From GBS-DC sp964451985 (GTDB lineage: Bacteria > Armatimonadota > Fimbriimonadia > Fimbriimonadales > GBS-DC), in the NCBI GenBank assembly GCA_964451985.1, contig CAYVKB010000013.1, positions 1-42,393 of the forward strand: DNA of 42,393 nt, written 5' to 3'. The notes under the pieces are model-generated. The model was given only the letters and a program-made list of their open reading frames with translations, was not told the origin of the DNA and made no database searches. Positions 1 through 5,957 of the stretch are shown one piece after another (within the stretch, counting starts at the first letter, position 1; each line of letters starts with the position of its first letter). Position numbers and translations under genes: made by a program.

Positions 1-23
1 ACTCGTCGGCGGGACGCCGACGC
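1..23. repeat. Palindromic dispersed repeat, copy 1
   Basis: The sequence ACTCGTCGGCGGG-A-CGCCGACGC contains an 8-bp perfect stem (4-11 with 15-22) around a 3-nt loop. A near-identical copy lies at 3201-3224 with a 4-nt loop. This copy lies just downstream of the stop of the minus-strand gene at 37-573, so as RNA it could act as a 3' stem-loop for that operon. There is no T-tract, so it is not a classic terminator. Confidence 0.6.
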
Positions 24-36
24 TACGAGGAGCTAT

Positions 37-573
37 CTACCGCCTCAGCATTCTCCAAAACAGATAACTCATCATCAGCCCCCCAACGGCACCACCTAGG
101 GTGGACGCCAGCAGGGGCGGTAGCGCAAGCATCTGAAATAGCCATGCCAGCGGAATGGAGAGCAACACCACTAAAGCCAGCGTGTTGAGCATCGCAGCGC
201 GCGCACGGCGCGTGGCAACACGTTCCAACTGCAGCATCCGCTCAAAGTCCGCCTCGCCATGCTGGAGATACTCGTTCAGCCCGCGCAGCTCAGCGACGAT
301 TAGGTCGGCGTCTTGCTCGCTGAGGGCGCGCACGGAACGCTGGAACTCGTAAGTCACGTCCACCAGTGTCTGTGCGCCCCAAGTTTGCAGTTTCGCCTCG
401 ATGGTGATAGGCAATGCGCGGGGCGAGAGGGTCGTAATCGCTTTCCAGCGGTTGCCCCGCGCCCAGCGCAGCACGCCCTGCGCACGATAGCCGATTGCCT
501 CCAGATACGTGCTCAGGCGTTCGGCAGCAGCTTCGGCATCGTAGGCGACTGCGCCCGACCAGCGGAACTTCAT
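37..573 (-). CDS. Small membrane-anchored protein of unknown function
   Basis: This is a 178-aa protein that I cannot assign to a named family. The first ~120 residues are soluble and mixed alpha/beta. A basic stretch (VATRRARAAML) then leads into two hydrophobic segments (about 128-145 and 150-170), and the protein ends with RRMLRR, consistent with a C-terminal hairpin in the inner membrane. I chose the ATG at 573 because it overlaps the thymidine kinase stop (570-573, ATGA type), indicating translational coupling; longer readings of the same frame run antiparallel through tdk. It is probably co-transcribed with tdk. No function is inferred. Confidence 0.7.
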   Translation of the reverse strand: MKFRWSGAVAYDAEAAAERLSTYLEAIGYRAQGVLRWARGNRWKAITTLSPRALPITIEAKLQTWGAQTLVDVTYEFQRSVRALSEQDADLIVAELRGLNEYLQHGEADFERMLQLERVATRRARAAMLNTLALVVLLSIPLAWLFQMLALPPLLASTLGGAVGGLMMSYLFWRMLRR

Positions 574-1196
574 GGCGTCTCCTGAACGCGACGGATGCCT
601 TTCAGCAAGCGTTTGCGATACTGAGCAGGCACGCGCCGCACCTGATGGCAGTTCCGACATCGCGCTTCGTAATGGTCGTCCGCACCTACCAGAATCGTCG
701 GCTCGTCCCACGCGGCGGGGCGTCTGTCCACCAGCCGTTGCGTGTGGCTCGCAGGGCGTCCGCACTGCACGCAAATCGCCCGCAGCTTGATTACCTCGTC
801 TGCAACCGCCAGCAGATGCGGCATAATCCCGAACGGTTGACGGCGGAAATCTTGGTCTAAGCCGGCCGCAATCACGGTCTTGCCCGCGTCTGCCAGCTCC
901 ACGCACAGGCGCACGAGATCGTCGTCGAAAAATTGCGCCTCCTCGATGGCAATCACATCCGTATCGGCGTCCAACAGGCAAATCAACTCGCGCGTGTTGC
1001 GCACGGGAATCGCCTCAATCTGCACGCCGTTATGTGTGGCGACTGCGCTGAGTTCGAAACGGTCGTCTAAGGCGTGTTTGAACACCTGCACTTTTTTACG
1101 GGCGTACATCGCGCGGCGCACGAGGCGAATTAGCTCCTCCGACTTGCCCGCAAACATACTCCCGCACACCACAGTGATTTGACCAAGCGGTTTCAT
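570..1196 (-). CDS. tdk: Thymidine kinase (type II)
   Basis: The enzyme phosphorylates thymidine to dTMP with ATP in the cytoplasmic pyrimidine salvage pathway. The 208-aa protein has the type II TK P-loop GSMFAGKS at residues 12-19, the Walker-B-like IEEAQFFDD and the lasso-region zinc site made by two cysteine pairs (CVQC and CRNC). The length is normal for the family (about 190-210 aa). The ATG at 1196 gives the canonical GQITVVCGSMFAGKSEEL start; the 31 residues readable further upstream do not resemble the family. It is the first gene of a minus-strand pair with the small membrane protein and is divergent from the universal stress protein gene. Confidence 0.95.
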   Translation of the reverse strand: MKPLGQITVVCGSMFAGKSEELIRLVRRAMYARKKVQVFKHALDDRFELSAVATHNGVQIEAIPVRNTRELICLLDADTDVIAIEEAQFFDDDLVRLCVELADAGKTVIAAGLDQDFRRQPFGIMPHLLAVADEVIKLRAICVQCGRPASHTQRLVDRRPAAWDEPTILVGADDHYEARCRNCHQVRRVPAQYRKRLLKGIRRVQETP

Positions 1197-1276
1197 GGGA
1201 TGCGTAAGAGGAATTCGCCGTGCGTGAGAGCTTCCCTGCAGTGTGCAGGAATGAATGAGCCTCTTATCCAAAAACA

Positions 1277-1284
1277 GGTACAAT
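1277..1284 (+). promoter_or_regulatory. Putative -10 promoter element, GGTACAAT, upstream of usp
   Basis: GGTACAAT ends 17 nt before the ATG at 1302. It matches the GG-TAYAAT pattern seen ahead of several other operons in this window. No convincing -35 box is visible. Confidence 0.5.
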
Positions 1285-1301
1285 AGCATGGGAGGTATAT
1301 G

Positions 1302-1751
1302 ATGCGATTGCCGTTCAAGAAAATCTTAGCGCCAACGGATTTCAGCGAGCCGTCCTACTATGCGCTCGATATGGCGGTCGAGCTGGCGGAGCATTTTAAT
1401 GCGGAGCTGCACTTGCTGCACATCGTGCCGCCACTGCACGTGGTGCCCGTGCCTGTGAATGTGGAGGTGCCCCTGTACGAAAGCGAGATGCGTGAGGCGG
1501 CGGAACGCTCGATGCAGGAACTGATTGAGCAGCGCGTTCCGAAGAGTCTCACCGTGTTCGCCAGCGTGGTATGGGGTGAGCCTGCCGACGAGATTATCGC
1601 TTATCAGCGCGAGAAGGGCGTGGACTTAATCGTCATCGCCACGCACGGGCGCAGCGGCTGGAAGCGGTTCGTGTTCGGTTCGGTCACTGAAAAGGTTGTG
1701 CGCATGCCCACCTGTCCTGTGCTGACTATCAACGCACCGCAAGAGGACTAA
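1302..1751 (+). CDS. Universal stress protein (UspA family)
   Basis: A 149-aa single-domain Usp, a cytoplasmic ATP-binding-fold protein linked to stress survival. The start FKKILAPTDFSEPS carries the family's first strand and Asp. The C-terminal nucleotide loop reads ATHGRSGWKRFVFGSV (G-x9-GS, with Ala in place of the first Gly of the usual G-x2-G-x9-GS pattern) and is followed by the characteristic CPVLTI end. Two ATGs are adjacent, at 1299 and 1302. The GGAGG at 1291-1295 is spaced 6 nt from 1302 but only 3 nt from 1299, so I prefer 1302. It heads a plus-strand run with the glycerophosphodiesterase and thiE. Confidence 0.92.
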   Translation: MRLPFKKILAPTDFSEPSYYALDMAVELAEHFNAELHLLHIVPPLHVVPVPVNVEVPLYESEMREAAERSMQELIEQRVPKSLTVFASVVWGEPADEIIAYQREKGVDLIVIATHGRSGWKRFVFGSVTEKVVRMPTCPVLTINAPQED

Positions 1752-1797
1752 ACCTGCTGGGGCATCCCGCCTAAGATTCACAAAGAGGAGGTACGCG

Positions 1798-2526
1798 ATG
1801 CAGTTCTGGAATTCGAAGCGTCCGCTTATCTTTGCACATCGAGGAGCGAGCATGCACGCTCCTGAAAACACGCTCTCCGCGTTCCATCTCGCCTTAGAGA
1901 TGGGTGCAGACGGCATTGAGTTAGACATCACGCCCAGCGCGGACGGTGTGCCAATGGTGATTCACGACCCCGATTTGGAGCGCACCACTAACGGTAAGGG
2001 AGACGTGCGCCAACTCAGTGCAGCGGAGATTCAAAAATACGATGCGGGTGTGAAGTTCGGCGGTAAGTACGCGGGCGAGCGCGTGCCCACCCTGCGCGAG
2101 GTGTTCGAAACCTTCGGCAACCGCACGCGCTACAACCTCGACATGAAAACTTTCTATGACGCCGACCGCCCCATCGTGCGCACCGTGCTGGGGCTGATTG
2201 AGGAGTACAAAATCGCGCCGCTGATTCTGGTCTCCTCGTTCAGCCTCGACACCCTGCGCTGGTTCACGGCTGAGTCGCGCAACCTCAAGCTCGGCGTCCT
2301 GATTAGCCAATACACACCTCACATGCTGCGCGAGGACGGACGCTGCTGGCGCATCCGCTACGACGCGTTGCACCCCAACCACACGCTGGTCGACGTGTCC
2401 GTGATGCGCCAAGCCCGCCAGCAGCGCAAAAGAGTCGCTGTGTGGACGGTGAACGACCCCCAACGTAAGCACGAGCTTACCCAGCTTGGTGTGGATGTGA
2501 TCATCACGGATGACCCAGTACGTTGA
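1798..2526 (+). CDS. ugpQ: Glycerophosphodiester phosphodiesterase
   Basis: It hydrolyses glycerophosphodiesters to sn-glycerol-3-phosphate and an alcohol (phospholipid turnover). The 242-aa protein shows the GDPD catalytic signature in order: HRGASMHAPENTLSAF near residue 14, then ELDITPSADGVPMVIHD and ERTTNGKG, and a C-terminal VAVWTVNDP. There is no signal peptide, so it is probably cytoplasmic like UgpQ rather than periplasmic like GlpQ. The ATG follows AGAGGAGG with good spacing. The last codons overlap a possible TTG start for thiE. Confidence 0.93.
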   Translation: MQFWNSKRPLIFAHRGASMHAPENTLSAFHLALEMGADGIELDITPSADGVPMVIHDPDLERTTNGKGDVRQLSAAEIQKYDAGVKFGGKYAGERVPTLREVFETFGNRTRYNLDMKTFYDADRPIVRTVLGLIEEYKIAPLILVSSFSLDTLRWFTAESRNLKLGVLISQYTPHMLREDGRCWRIRYDALHPNHTLVDVSVMRQARQQRKRVAVWTVNDPQRKHELTQLGVDVIITDDPVR

Positions 2527-2552
2527 CGAGGCTGTTTACAGATAATGAGCGA

Positions 2553-3179
2553 ATGCAGCTCACAGGGCTATACGTCATCACAGAACCAGACTTGCGCGAC
2601 CCCGTCGAGACGGCGCGCCTTGTGTTGGAGGGCGGGGCGCGAATCCTTCAACTGCGCGATAAACACGCCAGCACGCGTCAGCTGGTGCAAACGGGGCAGC
2701 ATCTGCGCACCCTCACCCGCCAGTACGGAGCGATCTTTATCGTGAACGACCGCCTCGATGTCGCCCTCGCGATTGAAGCCGACGGCGTGCATTTAGGACA
2801 GGACGATTTACCCGCCGCGCTGGCGCGGAAAATCGCTGGCGAAAACTTTATCATCGGCGTCTCGGCAGAAACAGTCGAAGAAGCGCGTCAGGCTGAGGCG
2901 GAAGGTGCGGACTACCTCGGTGTAGGACCGATGTTCGCCACCGCCACCAAGCCCGACGCGGGCGCGCCGGTAGGACCAGAACGTCTACGCACGGTCAAGC
3001 AGGCGGTCTCAATACCCGTGTTTGGCATCGGGGGCATTACACTGGAGAACGTAGGCGCAGTACTACAAGCGGGCGCGGACGGAATCTGCGTTATCTCGGC
3101 GATTGTGGGCGCAGCAGACCCACATGAGGCGACGCAGCAATTCCTGCGCGTGTTGGGCAGTCCGCTCCATAAGGTATAA
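2553..3179 (+). CDS. thiE: Thiamine-phosphate synthase
   Basis: It couples the thiazole and pyrimidine moieties to form thiamine monophosphate. The 208-aa TIM-barrel protein has the family residues QLRDK, VNDRLDVALAIEADGVHLGQ, GVGPMFATATKP and FGIGGI. I use the ATG at 2553 because the family starts directly with xLxGLYVITD-like sequence. A TTG at 2523 overlapping the upstream stop would add ten residues and cannot be excluded, since neither start has a strong ribosome-binding site. The stop TAA at 3177-3179 lies inside the GGTATAAT promoter of the next gene. Other thiamine genes (thiS, thiO) are 29 kb away in this window. Confidence 0.93.
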   Translation: MQLTGLYVITEPDLRDPVETARLVLEGGARILQLRDKHASTRQLVQTGQHLRTLTRQYGAIFIVNDRLDVALAIEADGVHLGQDDLPAALARKIAGENFIIGVSAETVEEARQAEAEGADYLGVGPMFATATKPDAGAPVGPERLRTVKQAVSIPVFGIGGITLENVGAVLQAGADGICVISAIVGAADPHEATQQFLRVLGSPLHKV

Positions 3180-3180
3180 T
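3173..3180 (+). promoter_or_regulatory. Putative -10 promoter, GGTATAAT, for ilvE
   Basis: A perfect TATAAT with upstream GG, overlapping the thiE stop codon. A weak -35 (TTGGGC, 3153-3158) sits 16 nt upstream. It implies a leader of roughly 80 nt that contains the palindromic repeat at 3201-3224. Confidence 0.55.
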
Positions 3181-3200
3181 CCTCCTGGGCGAGCGGTTCC

Positions 3201-3224
3201 ACTCGTCGGCGGGCGCGCCGACGC
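3201..3224. repeat. Palindromic dispersed repeat, copy 2
   Basis: ACTCGTCGGCGGG-CG-CGCCGACGC, the same as 1-23 except that the single A in the loop is replaced by CG. The stem 3204-3211/3216-3223 is 8 bp and perfect, so the stem is conserved and only the loop differs. It lies in the presumed 5' leader of the aminotransferase gene, between promoter and Shine-Dalgarno. Confidence 0.6.
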
Positions 3225-3265
3225 CCCTGCCGCGAGACGCCCCTGAACAAGGAGGCTCTGCAACG

Positions 3266-4156
3266 ATGCGAATGATGGTCAACTGGAACGGCGTTATTAC
3301 CCCATTAGAAGAGGCGTGCCTGCCCGTTTTTGACCACGCCTACCTCTATGGAGACGGTTTATTCGAAGGCATCCGTATCTACAACCGGAATATATTCAAG
3401 TTAGACCCTCATCTGGAGCGGCTGTACAACGGTATCCGCCATCTGGATATACGGGGCATGATTAGCTATGAAGAACTCAAACAACGCGTGCTGGAAACCG
3501 CTGAAGCCTCCGGCGCAGAGAACGCTTACATTCGGCTCTCGGTCTCCCGCGGCACAGGCATCGGACTGAACCCAGCCAATATTGACCAGACGCCGAATGT
3601 GATGATTGCCATCACGCGCCTTGCGCTCTATCCGCCCGAAATGTACGAGACGGGACTGCGAGTGGTCACGGTGTCTACGCGCGTGATGACACCCGACTCG
3701 CTGGATCCGCGCATCAAATCCATCGGGCGCTATGTGGCGAACATTCAAGCGAAGATCGAAGCAAACCGCCAAGGGGCGGGCGAAGGGCTGATGCTGAATG
3801 CGCAAGGCTACGTGGCGGAAGCCACAGGCGACAATTTGTTTATCGTCAAGGACGGCGTGTTGCGCACGCCGCACCCGTCGTGCGGTATCCTGAAAGGTAT
3901 TACCCGCGCGACTGTTATCGAAATTGCTCGCGATAGGGGCATTCCCGTCGTGGAGGACTGGCTCACGCTGCACGATGTGTATACAGCGGACGAGGCGTTC
4001 CTCACGGGCACGGCGGCGGAGATTATCCCGATGGTCGAGTTGGACTATCGTCCGATAGGCGATGGCACACCGGGTGAGATTACTGAGCAGGTAATTGCCG
4101 AGTTCCGTCAGCGCGTGTGCGAGGATGGAGTGCGTATCGGCGTGGGTGTGCGATGA
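3266..4156 (+). CDS. ilvE: Branched-chain amino acid aminotransferase (class IV PLP enzyme)
   Basis: It transfers the amino group between glutamate and branched-chain 2-oxo acids. The 296-aa protein has the class IV fold: VFDHAYLYGDGLFEGIRIY near residue 21, the PLP lysine K151 in RIKSIGRYVANIQAK, EATGDNLF, and the phosphate-binding LTGTAAEIIPM. D-amino-acid aminotransferase and 4-amino-4-deoxychorismate lyase share the fold, but length and motifs fit IlvE best. The ATG at 3266 follows AAGGAGG at 3249-3255. It has its own promoter and is followed by a translationally coupled zinc protein. Confidence 0.9.
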   Translation: MRMMVNWNGVITPLEEACLPVFDHAYLYGDGLFEGIRIYNRNIFKLDPHLERLYNGIRHLDIRGMISYEELKQRVLETAEASGAENAYIRLSVSRGTGIGLNPANIDQTPNVMIAITRLALYPPEMYETGLRVVTVSTRVMTPDSLDPRIKSIGRYVANIQAKIEANRQGAGEGLMLNAQGYVAEATGDNLFIVKDGVLRTPHPSCGILKGITRATVIEIARDRGIPVVEDWLTLHDVYTADEAFLTGTAAEIIPMVELDYRPIGDGTPGEITEQVIAEFRQRVCEDGVRIGVGVR

Positions 4157-4422
4157 GCTGCGCCTACTGTGAACGTCCTGCATCGTATCAGGCGCGGGTG
4201 GGCTTGCAACGCCTGCGCCTGTGTGAAATTTGTGCGCCAGCTTGGGCGAAGCGGAACCTAAACGCGCCTCTACCCACTTGGCTGCGCCGTCTCAAACCTG
4301 CCCCACGTACTCACACCGAATGCCCCTTCTGTGCCTGCACTCCTGCCGACATCCAGCAATCGGGGCTTTATGGCTGCGCTCTTTGCTATGTGTTTTTAGG
4401 CGAGGGCAAGCGGAGCAGCTAA
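4153..4422 (+). CDS. Small McsA-like double zinc-ribbon protein
   Basis: An 89-aa cysteine-rich protein starting MSCAYCERPA; the ATG overlaps the ilvE stop (ATGA). It has four CxxC-type pairs: CAYC, then LCEIC, then CPFC, and finally CALC within SGLYGCALCYVFLG. The spacing and surrounding residues resemble the N-terminal zinc region of McsA, the activator of the McsB protein-arginine kinase (known there: CxxCxxRPA...LCEECA, then CPxCGxT...GxLGCxECY). The UVR domain that follows in McsA is missing. No mcsB or clpC is nearby, so its role here is unknown. The resemblance is by eye. Confidence 0.7.
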   Translation: MSCAYCERPASYQARVGLQRLRLCEICAPAWAKRNLNAPLPTWLRRLKPAPRTHTECPFCACTPADIQQSGLYGCALCYVFLGEGKRSS

Positions 4423-4504
4423 TCGCAAGAGCATTTGTCGAACAGGCAAGCCCTGCCTACTGAGGAACTACGCATGCGCCACTGCCCATCTGCAGTGACG
4501 CCCA

Positions 4505-5374
4505 TCAGGATGTTGTGTATTCACCGAACCGCCGCTCGAAAACCAAACATAGCTGGGGCGACTCGGAGCGCGCCTCGATGGAGTAGTTGGCAATAAACAG
4601 TTCCTCGCCCGCACGCGCATGTGGCTGTTTATAATTGTTCATCCCGTACTGTAGTGTCCAGCGCACTTGCGTGTAGGTGGCATACAGTTGGCGAATAAAG
4701 AGGCTATCATCGTAAGTAAGTAGCCAACGGTGCGGTGTTTCCTGCAGTACGCGCGCCAATTGGTGGTGGTCGAAGTTCAGGTGCAGTTCGCCTCGCTTGC
4801 CGTACAGACGCGACTCGGTCGCTGAATAGTAAGGTGGATCAAGAAATACAAACACGTCCTCGCCTGCCTCGCGGAGAACTGGCTCATAATCTCCGTGCGT
4901 AATTCGAACCCCTTGAAGCAAGCGTTGTAGTGGGCGTATCCGCTCGATCGCTGTTGCAGTAAAACGCCCGTGGAACGCCTGTTCCGAGTAGCCTCCCGAG
5001 TCGACAGTTCCCGAAAAAGTCATCCTGTTCAGAGCGAAGAATCGTATGGCGCGCTCGAACTCATTCCCTTGTCCATAGCAGTCGAGGAGACGATGAAAGA
5101 GCGACTTGCCATCGTGGGTTTCAGCGCGTAGTTGGTGAAGCGCGTCCGCGAGTTGGTCGGCGCACTCCTGCGCCACTTTCCAGAAACAGAAAAGTTCATA
5201 GTTGAGGTCGTTAATCCAGTATCGACGATTCGGAAAACGCTGTTGCAGAGCAAGGAACACGGAACCACCGCCCACCATCGGCTCGCGATATTCCTCATAG
5301 TCAGGTACCAGCGGCAAGATTTGGCTAATAGCTCGCGACTTACCGCCTGGAAAGCGGAGCGGACTCCTAATCAT
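4505..5374 (-). CDS. DNA adenine-N6 methyltransferase (D12/Dam class)
   Basis: It transfers a methyl group from SAM to adenine N6 in a specific DNA site. The 289-aa protein has motif I as FPGGK at residues 8-12, EPMVGGGSVF near 31-40, and motif IV DPPY at 179-182 (FVFLDPPYYS). This architecture is typical of D12-class Dam-type enzymes (about 260-290 aa). Sequence alone does not prove GATC as the target. The ATG overlaps the 3' end of the upstream frame-disrupted ORF by 8 bp, so the two form a unit resembling a small restriction-modification locus. It is convergent with the McsA-like gene. Confidence 0.9.
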   Translation of the reverse strand: MIRSPLRFPGGKSRAISQILPLVPDYEEYREPMVGGGSVFLALQQRFPNRRYWINDLNYELFCFWKVAQECADQLADALHQLRAETHDGKSLFHRLLDCYGQGNEFERAIRFFALNRMTFSGTVDSGGYSEQAFHGRFTATAIERIRPLQRLLQGVRITHGDYEPVLREAGEDVFVFLDPPYYSATESRLYGKRGELHLNFDHHQLARVLQETPHRWLLTYDDSLFIRQLYATYTQVRWTLQYGMNNYKQPHARAGEELFIANYSIEARSESPQLCLVFERRFGEYTTS

Positions 5375-5917
5375 GACTACCCTCCAGAATACATTCGATA
5401 CCCAGTCGTCTCAACTCCTCATTCAACCAGAAGATATGATTACGAAAAGATGATTTCCACCCCTTGACGAACGATTCCAGTGCTTTTTGCCTCGTCGGTA
5501 GACTCAACCTTCCCTCGAAGATGCCTGTTTCTTCGTTGCACTGCAATACCACGCAAGGATTACATACACACCCATCAGATTCATCCACGATAGCGTGATA
5601 AAGTTTACGCGGTCGAGGTTCGTATCGTTCTCACGCTCACCTATACCCTCGTCTTTCAGGATAGGAATAATCGTGATTACCTTCCCACTGTGCGAATAGG
5701 TATCGTACACTTTTGCCAGTGGATAAGTGCGTGTGCGTTTCGGTCCTGTCCATCGAAAGATTGCAACCACCGACTCATCTGACAAACGCACCTTGCAGGC
5801 AGGGGAGGCGGTGTTCACATCATAGGCGTCCCAGCCGTAAATTGGCAGGCTTGCAGGTTGCCCATTGAACCGAAGGCTCTGGATAGTTCCCCGCAAGCGT
5901 ATCACAGGACGCGCCAT
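5367..5917 (-). pseudogene. Frame-disrupted ORF, possible restriction endonuclease partner of the methylase
   Basis: Two overlapping frames together read as one ~185-aa protein. Frame one starts at the ATG at 5917 (MARPVIRLRGTIQ) and runs through KVITIIPILKDEGIG and WMNLMGVYVILAWY, then stops near 5504. The frame that continues plausibly (TGIFEGRLSLPTRQKALES... WLNEELRRLGIECILEG) ends at 5367. A single-base change around 5523-5540, in an A-rich GAAGAAACAGG context, would join them. The operon position directly upstream of a Dam-type methylase and the acidic/hydrophobic core suggest a type II endonuclease. No family was confirmed and no catalytic residue is assigned. It could be a real pseudogene or an assembly error. 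Confidence 0.55.
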
Positions 5918-5923
5918 ACGCAA

Positions 5924-5931
5924 AGTATACC
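5924..5931 (-). promoter_or_regulatory. Putative -10 promoter, GGTATACT, for the R-M locus
   Basis: On the minus strand GGTATACT ends 6 nt before the ATG at 5917, so the transcript would be leaderless. It lies back-to-back with the polA promoter (5944-5951), only about 12 bp apart, so the two RNA polymerases would compete for the site. Confidence 0.45.
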
Positions 5932-5943
5932 CACGTGCCGGCA

Positions 5944-5951
5944 GGTACAAT
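5944..5951 (+). promoter_or_regulatory. Putative -10 promoter, GGTACAAT, for polA
   Basis: GGTACAAT ends 6 nt before the polA ATG at 5958. No Shine-Dalgarno fits between them, which implies a leaderless mRNA. Confidence 0.5.
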
Positions 5952-5957
5952 TCCTGT

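Noticed and set aside
1235..1249. Hairpin CCTGCA-GTG-TGCAGG between tdk and the stress protein gene, considered as an operator
   Set aside because: A 6-bp palindrome is too short to claim a regulator site without comparative data.
3401..4183. 260-codon minus-strand frame across ilvE
   Set aside because: It overlaps a convincing class IV aminotransferase in full, and its His/Arg-rich translation fits no family.
4480..4497. Hairpin CACTGC-CCATCT-GCAGTG between convergent genes, considered as a bidirectional terminator
   Set aside because: The stem is only 6 bp and there is no T-run on either strand.
5523..5540. Programmed -1 frameshift in the possible endonuclease gene
   Set aside because: The A-rich stretch does not form an X-XXY-YYZ slippery heptamer in the correct frame; mutation or sequencing error is simpler.
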